Shown piece by piece: positions 18,211 to 28,800 of a stretch of DNA of 64,000 bases (its first letter is position 1; each line of letters begins with the position of its first letter). A program made the position numbers and the translations under genes. Origin of the DNA: Palsa-147 sp049279675 (GTDB taxonomy: Bacteria > Acidobacteriota > Terriglobia > Acidiferrales > UBA7541); contig JBAPOP010000076.1 of assembly GCA_049279675.1 (NCBI GenBank), positions 1 through 64,000 of the forward strand, in the 5' to 3' direction. The notes under the pieces were generated by a model. That model saw nothing but the letters and a program-made list of their open reading frames with translations. It had not been told where the DNA came from and did no database searches.

Positions 18211-19494
18211 TCACCCCTCGATGCCGTCCAACCGGTCCGCCTTGCGCAGGGCAGGGAACATGAGCGCCCAGCCGCCTGTGACCACGAGCGAGCCCACGCC
18301 GCCAAAAATCGCCGCGCCCACGGGCCCGAGCAACCGGGCAACGACTCCAGTCTCAAACTCGCCGAGGTCTCCGGAAGCGCCGATAAACAAGTTGGCGACC
18401 GCTGAAACTCGCCCGCGCATTCTGTCCGGCGTCACGATTTGCACCAGCGTCTGCCGCACATAAACCGAAATCATGTCCGCCGCGCCCAGCGCTGCCAAGG
18501 CAATCACCGAGACGATCATGGATTTGGATACCGCGAAAATCAGCGTCGCCATGCCGAACGCAGCCACGCCCCCGAACATCCAGTGGCCCGCGCGGCGATG
18601 CAGCGGCCAGCGGCTCAGCGCGAACGCCATCGCTGCCGCTCCGATGGCGGGGCCGGATCGAAGAATTCCGAACCCGTGCGCTCCTACCTTCAGCACGTCG
18701 CTCGCGAACACAGGCAACAGGGCAGTGGCGCCTCCCAAAAGCACGGCGAACAGGTCCAGCGAGATAGCCCCGAACACAATCTTATTGTTCCAGACGTAGG
18801 CGAGCCCCTCGCGAATCAACTCCAGGCGCGAGCCGGGCTGTTGTTCGGGGCGCGTGTTTGCGCGCACGAAAAGAAGCGAGCCGGCCGCGAACGCATAGAG
18901 CACGGCCGTCCCGCCGTACGCCACCGCGGGCGAAATCGCGCAAAGCACGCCGCCGATCCACGGGCCCATCACGGAGCCAACTTGATCGCCCAGCGAGTTC
19001 CGGGAAATCGCGCGGGGAAGCAATTCGCGTGGTACTAACATCGGCCCCATAGCGCCGGTCGCGGGCGTGAGAAAGGCGCGCGAAGCCCCAAATACAGCGG
19101 CGATTACGAAGATCGCAATCAGGCTTGGGCTCGGGCCCAAGGAGAGCACAGCGAGCAAGAGCACGCACGCGATCTCCACCCCGGTGCACAGCAATACGAT
19201 GGCGCGCCTGTCATGCCGGTCGGCCGTGGCGCCGGCGATGAGCGTGAGCAGGAACAGCGGCACGAACTGAGACAGCCCCACCATCCCCACGAGGAAAGCG
19301 CTCTGCTCGACGCTCCGCGCGTGCCGCGCCACGGTGTAAACTTGCCAACCGATGGTCACGCTCTCCGCCTGCACCGCCAGGTTAGAGAACAGCCGCGTCC
19401 ACCAAAACATGGCGAACGCGCGGTACTTGAAAACAGAGCTGGAGGACGCGGCGGGCGAGTCCGTTTTCGGCAAATTATCCGGTGGAATGTCCAT
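18211..19494 (-). CDS. MFS transporter, EntS/MFS_3-like exporter
   Basis: A 427-residue inner membrane protein with about twelve hydrophobic helices. It matches the EntS-like branch: FKYRAFAMFWWTRLFSNLA and ESVTIGWQVYTVARHARS near the N-terminus, TADRHDRRAIVLLCTGVEI after helix 2-3, and QTLVQIVTPDRMRGRVSAV in the second half. Members export siderophores, macrolides or other small molecules by proton antiport; the cargo here is unknown. It is transcribed ahead of the tetR gene from a promoter that overlaps an inverted repeat. Confidence 0.88.
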   Translation of the reverse strand: MDIPPDNLPKTDSPAASSSSVFKYRAFAMFWWTRLFSNLAVQAESVTIGWQVYTVARHARSVEQSAFLVGMVGLSQFVPLFLLTLIAGATADRHDRRAIVLLCTGVEIACVLLLAVLSLGPSPSLIAIFVIAAVFGASRAFLTPATGAMGPMLVPRELLPRAISRNSLGDQVGSVMGPWIGGVLCAISPAVAYGGTAVLYAFAAGSLLFVRANTRPEQQPGSRLELIREGLAYVWNNKIVFGAISLDLFAVLLGGATALLPVFASDVLKVGAHGFGILRSGPAIGAAAMAFALSRWPLHRRAGHWMFGGVAAFGMATLIFAVSKSMIVSVIALAALGAADMISVYVRQTLVQIVTPDRMRGRVSAVANLFIGASGDLGEFETGVVARLLGPVGAAIFGGVGSLVVTGGWALMFPALRKADRLDGIEG

Positions 19495-19514
19495 CCAATG
19501 CTACTCTGATGGAT

Positions 19515-19544
19515 ATATTATGTCACTGACTGGTGGTCAGTCAA
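19515..19544 (-). promoter_or_regulatory. Promoter of the MFS-tetR operon with embedded operator
   Basis: Minus strand TTGACT (19539-19544) and TAATAT (19515-19520) are 18 bases apart, a near-consensus promoter. Between them lies the inverted repeat ACTGAC (19525-19530), 5-base spacer, GTCAGT (19536-19541), resembling TetR-family operators. Repressor binding there would block RNA polymerase directly. Confidence 0.75.
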
Positions 19545-19771
19545 TAGTAAAGGACGGCGCAAACGCGGATACGCGGCCCACATGCGCGCCCATCGCAAAT
19601 TATCGCTTCAGAGCGGGGAGGCCCCGCCTTCGGATCTTCGAACTCACCGCCCACCGCCAATTTCCCACGATCCGACCCTTTTGTTTTTTCGATACGCTCG
19701 TTCGAAAAAACTGATACGTTGGCTGGAGCGGCAAAAGATAAACTCCAAATACAATCGAAAGTGAAATCCGG

Positions 19772-21466
19772 ATGAATGCAAATGAGCGAAGCAAGGTCAT
19801 TACACACGGCGTCGAGCGAACACCCAATCGGGCGATGCTGCGAGCCGTCGGTTTCGGCGACTCCGATTTTGATAAGCCGATCATCGGCGTCGCCAACGGC
19901 TACAGCACGGTCACGCCGTGCAACGTCGGCCTAAACGATTTGGCGTCGCGCGCCATCGAAGTTCTGCGCGAAGCGGGCACGATGCCGCAAGTCTTCGGCA
20001 CGATCACCGTCAGCGACGGCATCTCAATGGGCACGGAAGGGATGAAATATTCCCTCGTTTCCCGCGAAGTCATCGCGGACTCGATCGAGACCGTTTGCAA
20101 CGCGCAGCGCATGGACGGAGTGATCGTCATCGGCGGCTGCGATAAGAACATGCCGGGAGGGTTGATCGCCATCGCACGGCTGAACATTCCCGCGATCTTC
20201 GTATATGGCGGCACGATCAAGCCCGGCCACCTCGATGGAAAGAATCTCACGGTCATCAGTGCCTTCGAAGCCGTCGGCCAACACAGCGCGGGACGCATCG
20301 GCGACGCGGAACTGCTCGAGATCGAGCGGCATTCGTGTCCCGGCGCCGGCTCGTGCGGCGGCATGTACACCGCGAACACGATGTCGTCAGCGATCGAGGC
20401 GATGGGAATGAGCCTGCCATATTCCTCGACGATGGCGGCGGAAGACGCCGAAAAGCACGAGAGCGCCGCCGAATCCGCGCGCGTCCTGGCAGCCGCGGTG
20501 CAACATAATCTCCTGCCGCGCTCCATCATGACGCGCAAGGCGTTCGAGAACGCCATTGCCGTCGTTATGGCCACCGGGGGCTCGACGAATGCCGTGCTGC
20601 ATCTTTTGGCGATGGCGCGCGCCGCCGAAGTTCCTCTTTCGATTGACGACTTCGAGAGAATTCGCTCGCGTGTCCCAGTTCTGTGCGATTTAAAGCCGTC
20701 GGGAAAATACGTCATTACGGAATTGCACGCAGCCGGCGGAATTCCGCAAGTGATGAAGATTTTGCTCACGCACGGCGTCCTGCACGGTGAAGCGCAGACA
20801 ATCACCGGGCAAACGATAGCCGAGGCTCTCGAATCGGTTCCCGTCGAGCCGCGCATGGATCAAGACGTGATTCATCCGTGGAATTCCCCCGTCTATCCGT
20901 ACGGGCACCTCACAATTCTCAAAGGAAATCTTGCGAGCGAAGGCGCCGTCGCGAAAATTTCCGGCATCAAGCATAAAAAATTGAGCGGACCGGCGCGCGT
21001 CTTCGATTCGGAAGAAGCGTGCCTCGCCGCAATTCTCGCTCACGAGATCAAGCCGGGCGACATTCTCGTGATTCGTTACGAAGGGCCGAAGGGCGGGCCC
21101 GGAATGCGCGAAATGCTCGCGCCGACGTCGGCGCTGATTGGCGCGGGCCTCGGCGATTCGGTTGGACTCATCACGGACGGCCGGTTTTCCGGCGGCACGT
21201 ACGGTCTCGTCGTCGGGCACGTCGCGCCCGAAGCCGCTGTTGGCGGCGGCATCGCGCTCGTGAATGAGGGTGACTCGATCACGATCGACGCGGAAAAGCG
21301 ATTGCTGCAGCTCAACATTACGGATGATGAGTTCGCGCGCCGCCGTGCCGCGTGGAAACCGCCCGAGCCGCGCTATCGCACCGGCGTCCTGGCCAAGTAC
21401 GTGCGCCTTGTTTCGAGCAGCAGCATCGGCGCCGTCACCGACCTGCCAACCGGCCCCTATTCGTAG
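19772..21466 (+). CDS. ilvD: Dihydroxy-acid dehydratase
   Basis: Third step of branched-chain synthesis, dehydrating dihydroxy acids with an Fe-S cluster. Cluster and Mg ligands are visible: Cys123 in GGCDKNMPGG and Cys189/Cys195 in CPGAGSCGGMYTANTM. GGSTNAVLHL follows, and the C-terminal domain carries GPKGGPGMREML and DGRFSGGTYG. 564 residues is normal. The start ATG at 19772 has no strong ribosome-binding site. It is separated from ilvBNC by the opposing tetR/MFS module but completes the pathway up to the transaminase. Confidence 0.96.
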   Translation: MNANERSKVITHGVERTPNRAMLRAVGFGDSDFDKPIIGVANGYSTVTPCNVGLNDLASRAIEVLREAGTMPQVFGTITVSDGISMGTEGMKYSLVSREVIADSIETVCNAQRMDGVIVIGGCDKNMPGGLIAIARLNIPAIFVYGGTIKPGHLDGKNLTVISAFEAVGQHSAGRIGDAELLEIERHSCPGAGSCGGMYTANTMSSAIEAMGMSLPYSSTMAAEDAEKHESAAESARVLAAAVQHNLLPRSIMTRKAFENAIAVVMATGGSTNAVLHLLAMARAAEVPLSIDDFERIRSRVPVLCDLKPSGKYVITELHAAGGIPQVMKILLTHGVLHGEAQTITGQTIAEALESVPVEPRMDQDVIHPWNSPVYPYGHLTILKGNLASEGAVAKISGIKHKKLSGPARVFDSEEACLAAILAHEIKPGDILVIRYEGPKGGPGMREMLAPTSALIGAGLGDSVGLITDGRFSGGTYGLVVGHVAPEAAVGGGIALVNEGDSITIDAEKRLLQLNITDDEFARRRAAWKPPEPRYRTGVLAKYVRLVSSSSIGAVTDLPTGPYS

Positions 21467-21581
21467 GATGGCTGGCGGGAAAGAATTCGAAGCCCATTTA
21501 ATTTCCGTGCTGCAGTGCCGTGGAAACGCACTAATTCCACTTTCTTGTTGAAATTTGGCGAACCGGAGAAAATGTTACAGC

Positions 21582-24155
21582 ATGTCATCGTCCACTTCAG
21601 GCCCGGCTCTTCGTGAAGCTTACGCAGCCGACTCCGCCAAGATTCAGAAGGCGTTTGAAGCGACAGGGAACGGCCGCGTCGCGATCGAAGAGCGCTCCGC
21701 CCTCACCGATCGAATAACCTCCGAGCTGTTTCTCGATTTCATTGGAAAGGGATCGCCGGAAGTCTCGAAGCTCGCGCTCGTCGCCGTTGCAGGCTACGGC
21801 CGCCGCGCCCTCTTTCCGCATTCGGATGTCGATCTCCTGTTCCTCTGCGAGGACGCCGCCGCCGAATCTCTATACAAGGATGCTGCGCGGGAAATGTGCC
21901 AGGAACTCTGGGACATGCGGCTGCGGATGAGCCCGACAACACGAACTCTCGCCGAGTGCGGTAAATTCAACGCGGAGAATCCCGAATTCAGCATCTCGCT
22001 CTTTGATTGCCGATTTGTCGCAGGCAGCGCGCAATTGTTTAGTAAACTGAACGAGCGCATCCTGCCGCAGCTTTTCTCCCGCCACCGCGATGATCTGCGC
22101 CGGAATCTTGCGGAACTCACGCGCCAGCGCCACGCGAAATACGGCGACACAATTTTTCACCTCGAGCCCAATCTGAAAAATTCGCCGGGAGCGTTGCGTG
22201 ACTACCACGTCGTCTGCTGGCTGAAGCAGCTCACGGAGATGTCCGGCGGGACCGCGCAGCCGCCCGTAAAATGGCGCGAGGAATACGATCAGGCATTCGA
22301 TTTTCTTGCCGCCGCGCGATGCCTCGTTCACTATCGCCAGGGCCGCGACGACAACTCGCTTACTTACGAGGCGCAGGCGGAAGCGGCTTCTCGCGGCATC
22401 GGAATTGGCCGCGTAGTAACCGCAGCGGATTGGATGCGATGTTATTTCCGCCATGCACGGTCGATTTACGGGCTCACTCACCAGATGATGGGTCAAGCGG
22501 GTCCCGAACGAACCACTCTTTCCGAGCGCGTCGGCGAGTGGAAATCACGTCGAGCAAATTCCAGTTTCAGCGTGGCCGCAGGCAAGCTCTCGGCTCGCGA
22601 TCCGAAGTCTCTCGAACAGCCTGAACGCCTGCTCGAACTATTCGAAGTGATGGCTCGAGACGGCCTCAAGCTGAACCGCGAGACCGAACGGGCAATTGAA
22701 GAATCCGTTCCGAAGCCGGACGCGGCGGACGGCGGCATCCCGGAACTCTGGCCGTACCTGCGTCGGATTCTCACGGCTCCGCATGCCGTCGAGGCGCTTC
22801 GCGCCATGCACGCGCTCGGTGTCCTCGTCCGCTTATTCCCAGAATTCGGCGTGATTGATTCGCTCGTGATCCGTGATTTCTACCATCACTATACCGTCGA
22901 CGAGCATTCATTCCGGACCATCGAAAATCTCCAGCTGTTGCGCGGCGCTGGCACGGAATGGGAAAAGAAATTTGCGGCGATACTCGCGGAGGTCGAGCAG
23001 CCCGAGCTTTTATTTCTCGCTCTGCTCTTTCACGATGTCGGCAAAGGAATGTCCGGCGACGACCACATCGAAGGCAGCCTCCACGCGATCGAAGAAGTAT
23101 TCGCTCGCCTCGGAGTTACGGCCGAAGAGAGCGAAACTGTCCGCTATCTCATCGCGAATCACCTTGAAATGTCCGCCAACCTGCTGCGCCGCGACATTTT
23201 CGATCCGCAGACAATCCGGAACTTCGCCGAAAAAGTCGGCACGCCCGAGCGGCTCAAGCTGCTTTGCCTCTTCACCTATGCGGATATCCGCGCGGTGAAT
23301 CCGCAGGCGCTCACGCCGTGGAAAGCGGAATCACTTTGGCAGCTCTACGCCTCCACGGAGAATTATCTGAATCGCAGCCTTGATGAGGAGCGCGTTCACG
23401 CCGGCGCGGACGACCGGCAATGGGTCGAGCGAATTCTGCCGCTGGTTTCCGAGGACGCCGATCGCCAGGAACTGCGCCAATTTCTCGAAGGTCTGCCGCG
23501 GCGCTATCTGCTCGCTCACTCCCCTCAGGAAGTTGCGCTGCATTTCCGGATGTCGCGGCAACTCGACACGAATCCCGTCGAGCTGCATCTCGAACGCGCC
23601 GGCCACATTTACGAGCTCACCGTACTCACGGCCGATCGTCCGCATCTGTTCGTTGGCCTCAGTGGCACGCTCGCCGCCTGGGGCATGAACATCTGGAAAG
23701 CTGAAGCGTTCGCGAATGCGAGCGCCACGATTGTTGACACCTTTCACTTCACCGATCCTTTCCGCACGCTTGAGCTGAATCCCACCGAGATCGCGCGATT
23801 CAAGATCAGCATCGTTGATGTGCTCTGCAATGTGGTCAGCTTGGATACGCTCATGCGCGGGAGGAAAAATCCGCGCCCGCCGAAAGTTCCGAAGGTCACA
23901 TTCTCCACGCAAATTCGCTTCGATGACTTCTGCTCGTCGCATTCCACGTTGATGGAGATCACCACGCAGGATCACACCGGCCTGCTCTACCAAATCACTT
24001 CGGTGCTCGCGCAGTACGGCTGCAATCTCGAAGTCGCGTTGATTGACACAGAAGGCGAGCGCGCGATCGACGTCTTCTACTTGACGCTCGATGGCGCGAA
24101 ACTCGGCGCCGCCCACCAGCGCAAACTCCGCGACCTCCTCTTGGCCCAGCTCTAA
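21582..24155 (+). CDS. glnD: PII uridylyltransferase / uridylyl-removing enzyme
   Basis: Bifunctional nitrogen sensor that uridylylates and de-uridylylates PII according to glutamine level. ATG 21582 is preferred over the TTG at 21555 in the same frame. Of 857 residues, the nucleotidyltransferase motif GYGRRALFPHSDVDLLFL lies at about 70-88. The HD hydrolase domain has DEHSFRTIENLQLL at about 440 and LFHDVGKGMSGDDH at about 481. Two C-terminal ACT domains start at about 676 and 788 and bind glutamine. No glnB or amt gene is in the window. It is followed by a palindromic repeat that could act as terminator. Confidence 0.94.
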   Translation: MSSSTSGPALREAYAADSAKIQKAFEATGNGRVAIEERSALTDRITSELFLDFIGKGSPEVSKLALVAVAGYGRRALFPHSDVDLLFLCEDAAAESLYKDAAREMCQELWDMRLRMSPTTRTLAECGKFNAENPEFSISLFDCRFVAGSAQLFSKLNERILPQLFSRHRDDLRRNLAELTRQRHAKYGDTIFHLEPNLKNSPGALRDYHVVCWLKQLTEMSGGTAQPPVKWREEYDQAFDFLAAARCLVHYRQGRDDNSLTYEAQAEAASRGIGIGRVVTAADWMRCYFRHARSIYGLTHQMMGQAGPERTTLSERVGEWKSRRANSSFSVAAGKLSARDPKSLEQPERLLELFEVMARDGLKLNRETERAIEESVPKPDAADGGIPELWPYLRRILTAPHAVEALRAMHALGVLVRLFPEFGVIDSLVIRDFYHHYTVDEHSFRTIENLQLLRGAGTEWEKKFAAILAEVEQPELLFLALLFHDVGKGMSGDDHIEGSLHAIEEVFARLGVTAEESETVRYLIANHLEMSANLLRRDIFDPQTIRNFAEKVGTPERLKLLCLFTYADIRAVNPQALTPWKAESLWQLYASTENYLNRSLDEERVHAGADDRQWVERILPLVSEDADRQELRQFLEGLPRRYLLAHSPQEVALHFRMSRQLDTNPVELHLERAGHIYELTVLTADRPHLFVGLSGTLAAWGMNIWKAEAFANASATIVDTFHFTDPFRTLELNPTEIARFKISIVDVLCNVVSLDTLMRGRKNPRPPKVPKVTFSTQIRFDDFCSSHSTLMEITTQDHTGLLYQITSVLAQYGCNLEVALIDTEGERAIDVFYLTLDGAKLGAAHQRKLRDLLLAQL

Positions 24156-24508
24156 ACGCTCAACTCCGAGATGGTGGGAGCCCCCGCATCTATGCGGGGG
24201 GAGGAGCGCTTTAGCGCTCCGGAACGAGTTGTGCTTGCGAGCATGCGCTTTAGCGCTGGCCCTCCTAATCATCATTTCCGCAACCGTAGGGCCTGCCGGC
24301 AGGCGGGCCGTCTCCCCCTCGAATTCTGTCGAAGGCTTTGCGCCCGTTAGCATTACAGGTTCAATAACACGATGAAACATTTCGAAAATTGCCGCGTCTC
24401 ACGGTGTAGGCTAAATACTCGGGCGAAGCGCCGCATCCGCAGGCTCACGCGGCGCTATTTTTCGTTAGTCCGCCCGCAATGTCGGGGAGACGTCTTGAGG
24501 AGAAATGG
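24156..24508 (+). other. Intergenic region with dispersed repeat and GC hairpin
   Basis: 353 bases without a convincing gene. It contains repeat copy 1 (24176-24260) and, near 24428-24466, a GCGCCGC / GCGGCGC inverted repeat followed by TATTTTTCG, which resembles an intrinsic terminator ahead of the DUF5666 gene. A short ribosome-binding site GAGGAG precedes ATG 24509. Confidence 0.4.
24176..24260 (+). repeat. Dispersed palindromic intergenic repeat, copy 1
   Basis: Begins GGGAGCCCCCG, contains a perfect hairpin GGAGCGCTTTAGCGCTCC (24203-24220), and ends with CATGCGCTTTAGCGCTGGC. A close relative with the same order of parts is at 30361-30444. Both lie just downstream of a plus-strand stop codon. 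Confidence 0.75.
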
Positions 24509-25816
24509 ATGTTTGTGAGCAATAGGCGCACCATCGCTCTCTCATTGATCGCCGCAGCCGCGCTGATCATTTCGCTAAGCGCACGCGCCAGCGGCATGAA
24601 CGCGACGCAGACCCAGCCGCAGCAACCCACGGCGGCGCAAAGCCAACTCGCGAAACCCGTCGGCACCGTGAAGGCGATCGCCGGCAACACGATCACACTG
24701 GCATCGGACTCGGGCGCGGACGTCAACGTGACGGTTCAGGATTCCACGCGCATCGTCCGCACGATCCCCGGTCAAAAGGATCTCTCCAAGGCCACGCCTC
24801 TCCAATTTCAAGGAGTGGAAGTGGGCGATCGCGTCCTCGCTCGCGGGCAGCCCTCTGACGACGGCAAATCAATGAATGCGATCTCGATCATCGTGATGAA
24901 GAAATCCGACGTCGACGCGATGAAGCAGCATGAGCGCGATGATTGGGTGAAGCGCGGGATCGGCGGAATCGTTAGCGCGGCGGATGCGGCGAACAGCACG
25001 GTGACGATTTCCGTGTCGTCATTCGCGGGGACGAAAACGGTAACGATCCACGCAACGAAAGACACCGTCGTCAAGCGATATTCCCCGTATTCGGTGAATT
25101 TCGACGACGCAAAAGCCAGCACCCTCGACCAAATCAAGCCCGGCGATCAATTGCGCGCGCGCGGAACGCTGAGCGACGACGGCAAAGATCTTGCCGCTGA
25201 AGGAATCGTGTCGGGGACGTTCCTGAATATCGCGGGTCCAATCCTGGCCGTTGATCCGGCCGCAAAAACGGTGACGGTCACCGATTTGATTTCGAAAAAG
25301 CCCGTTGTCGTGAAAATTTCGGCGGACTCGCAAGTCCGGCAGATTCCGCCAACGATGGCGCAGATGATTGCGATGCGATTCAAAGGCGGAGCCGGCGGCG
25401 GTCAGGCAGGCGCCGGCAATGCGCAAGGAGCGCCACCGGCAGGCCAAGCAAGCGGCGGCCAGGCGAGTGGCGGAAATGGCGGCCAAGGGAACGGCCAAGG
25501 AAATGGAATGTCGAATGGCGGGCAGCGCCCCTCGGGTGATGGCGCATCCCAATCCGGTGGCGGCGGTGCCCGGCGCGGCGGCGGAGATCTCCAGCAAATG
25601 TTGAGCCGCTTGCCCGCGGCAACTCTATCCGATTTGAAGAAAGGCGACGTCGTGATGGCCGTAAGCACCCAGAAGAATGCAGATGGCGCCGTCACGGCGA
25701 TCACGATGCTCAGCGGCGTTGACGCGATTCTCACCGCGTCTCCCGCGGCCAGCCAGGCGATGCTCATGACACCGTGGAATCTTTCCGCCCCCAGCGCCGA
25801 GGGCATGAGTCCATAA
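24509..25816 (+). CDS. Secreted DUF5666-repeat protein with glycine-rich insert
   Basis: A 435-residue exported protein; ATG 24509 is chosen because GAGGAG lies 6 bases upstream. The signal peptide is hydrophobic at about 12-27. Three successive beta-rich DUF5666-like units follow: GTVKAIAGNTITLASDSGAD with VGDRVLARGQ, then SAADAANSTVTISV with PGDQLRARGTLSDDGK, then AVDPAAKTVTVTDL with KKGDVVMAVS. The third unit is split by a roughly 80-residue Gly/Asn/Gln-rich disordered stretch (25385-25590). It lies 45 bases before the TonB-dependent receptor gene, so the two are probably one operon. Role unknown, likely envelope-associated. Confidence 0.8.
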   Translation: MFVSNRRTIALSLIAAAALIISLSARASGMNATQTQPQQPTAAQSQLAKPVGTVKAIAGNTITLASDSGADVNVTVQDSTRIVRTIPGQKDLSKATPLQFQGVEVGDRVLARGQPSDDGKSMNAISIIVMKKSDVDAMKQHERDDWVKRGIGGIVSAADAANSTVTISVSSFAGTKTVTIHATKDTVVKRYSPYSVNFDDAKASTLDQIKPGDQLRARGTLSDDGKDLAAEGIVSGTFLNIAGPILAVDPAAKTVTVTDLISKKPVVVKISADSQVRQIPPTMAQMIAMRFKGGAGGGQAGAGNAQGAPPAGQASGGQASGGNGGQGNGQGNGMSNGGQRPSGDGASQSGGGGARRGGGDLQQMLSRLPAATLSDLKKGDVVMAVSTQKNADGAVTAITMLSGVDAILTASPAASQAMLMTPWNLSAPSAEGMSP

Positions 25817-25861
25817 GAACCGGTTTCACATGTCGCGTGAAACGGTAATCCAGGAGATGAA

Positions 25862-28800
25862 ATGAAGTTTCGGCTCTTCGGAAAAAGCTTAATTGCGCTT
25901 ATGACGCTCTTCTGCTCGCTGGGATTTACGAGCGCGCTCGAAGCGCAGACCGCCGGCACCAGCACGCTCCGCGGAACCGTCACCGATCCATCCGGCGCCG
26001 CGATCGTTGGCGCGACGGTGCTCGTGACGTCGTCGACCGATCAGACTTTCACAACGCAGTCGGGGAAGGACGGCGTTTACGTCGTCAAGAATCTGGCGGC
26101 GGACACTTACTCTCTTACCATCGGTGCCTCCGGCTTCTCGCTCTTCGAGAAAGACGGCGTGACGATTGCCGCTGGCGACACGCAAACAGTGGACGCGCAA
26201 CTCGCGATTGAAATTCAAAACGAGCAAGTTACCGTAACGGACACGACGACGAGCGTTGACGTCAATCCCGCGAACAATGCCAGCGCGCTCATTCTGAAAG
26301 GAAAAGATCTCGACGCGCTTTCCGACGATCCCGACGAACTGCAATCCGAATTGGAAGCTTTGGCCGGTCCCGCTGCCGGGCCAAATGGCGGCCAGATTTA
26401 CATTGATGGCTTCACCGGCGGCCAGCTTCCGCCCAAGTCCTCGATCCGCGAAATTCGCATCAATCAGAATCCGTTCTCGGCGGAATACGACAAGCTCGGA
26501 TACGGCCGTATCGAGATTTTCACCAAGCCCGGTACGGATAAGTACCATGGGCAGCTCTTGATCGACGGCAACGATTCGGCGTTCAACTCGCGCAATCCGT
26601 TCTCGCCCACGGAGCCGGCGTATTACACGACATTTTTCAGCGGCAACCTCAGCGGGCCGATCAATAAGAAGGCATCGTTTTTTCTGGATATCGAGCGGCG
26701 AGACATCAACAACGTCGAGGTCGTGAGCGCCGAAGTCCTCGATCCCAATTTCAATCCCGTGCCATTCAGCGCCGCGGTCCCCAACCCGAACACGCGGACC
26801 ACCTTCAGCCCGCGTCTTGACTGGCAACTCACGCCGAGCAACACGCTGACTCTGCGTTACCGCGACGTCGAGAGCAATCAGACCAGCGGCGGCGTCGGGC
26901 AATTCAATCTCGCTTCGCAGGGATACAACGTCTCGAATAAAGAGCAGGTCGTGCAGGCCGTTGACAACCAAGTGATCAGCCCGAAGATTGTGAATGAGAC
27001 GCGGTTCCAGTTCACACTCGATCAAGATAGCCAGTCCGCTCAGAACTTCACGCCGTCCATCTCCGTCCTCGGCGCCTTCAACGGCGGCGGAAATAATCAA
27101 GGCTTGGTCGCTGAGACCGACGACACCTACGAGATCCAGAATTACACTTCGATTTCCGCCGGCAAGCATTTCATCAAATTTGGAGGCAGGCTCCGCGCGT
27201 ACCAGGTAAACAACAATCAGAATTCGAATTTCAACGGCACTTTCACGTTTGGTTCGCGCGCGTTCGGCGGCGAAGATCTCACTGGACTACAGGCATATCA
27301 AATCACGGAGCAGGGTCTCGCGAACGGCCTGACGCTCGCGCAAATCCAGGCCCAAGGCGGCGGCCCCAGTCAATTTCTGATCAGCACCGGCAATCCTTTC
27401 ATTACCGTAAATCAGTTCGACCTCGGTCTATACGTGCAGGACGATTGGCGCGTGCGTCCGAATATAACGGTGAGCATGGGTGGACGGCTCGAGACGCAGA
27501 ACAACATCCGGCCCCATGGCGATCTGGCGCCGCGGCTTGGAGTGGCCTGGGGTCTCGGCGGCGGAAAGAACAAAACCCCGAAGACCGTCCTGCGAGCCGG
27601 CTTCGGATTTTTCTATGACCGGTTCATGGATACGTACGCGGTGGAGGCCGAGCAGCAAAACGGAGTCAATCAGCAGCAGTACGTGATCAACAATCCGAAT
27701 TTCTTTCCCACGATTCCCCCGATTAATCTGTTAGCTTCCAACAGCACGAGCATCCCCACGATCTACCAGATCAATCCCACTCTCCGCGCGCCGTACACGA
27801 TTCAGACTGCTGCCAGCGTCGAGCGGCAAATTTCGAAGAGCGCGACGTTGGCCGTCACTTACATCAATTCGCGCGGCGTTCACGCCTTTCTCTCGCAGAA
27901 CATCAACGCCCCGCTTCCCGGCACTTTTAATCCTGCCGATCCCACGAGCGGTGTGAGGCCACTCGGCGTTCTCGAAAATATCGATCAGTTTCAGTCCGAC
28001 GGCATCTTCAATCAGAACCAGCTGATCGCGAACGTCAATTTCCGGCTCGGTTCCAAGCTTTCGCTTTTTGGCTATTACACGCTGAACGACGCGAAGAGCG
28101 ACACGGCCGGTGTCGCGAGTTTTCCGGCGAATCAATTTGATCTGGCGCAGGATTATGGACGCGCCTCGTTTGACGTCCGGAATCGCATGTTCCTTGCCGG
28201 ATCCTGGTCCGCGCCGTACGGTATCCGCGTCAGCCCGTTTATCGTCGCGGCTTCCGGCGCGCCATTTAATATTACGATCGGCCAGGACATTTACGGCCAG
28301 GGCGTTTTCACCGAGCGACCTGCCTTCGCGACGTCGGCCACGCTTCCGCAGAATCTCGTCGCCACGAAATATGGCAACTTTGATCTCGCGCCGGCGGCCG
28401 GCGAGCCGCTCATTCCTGTCAACTATGGCGATGGTCCGGGCCAGTTCACGATGAACCTCCGCATCAGCAAGACGATTGGGTTGGGCAAAAAGTTGGAATC
28501 ATCCTCCAGTGGGGCTGCAGCTAGTGGCGGCGGGCAAGGACCTGGAGGCGGAGCTGGCGGCGGGGGAGGACGCGGTGGCGCCGGAGGAGGCGCGCCCGGA
28601 GGCGGCCTCGGCCCTCGCGGGCTAAGCGGCAGCGGCGGTAGCGGCGGAGGCCCATTCAGTTTCGGATCGACCCCACGAAAGTACAATCTGACGCTCGCAG
28701 TATCTGCGCGAAATCTATTCAACAATGTGAATTTCGGCATGCCCATCGGCACATTGACGTCGCCGCTCTTCGGCCGGTCCAATTCCATTGGCGGGATCTT

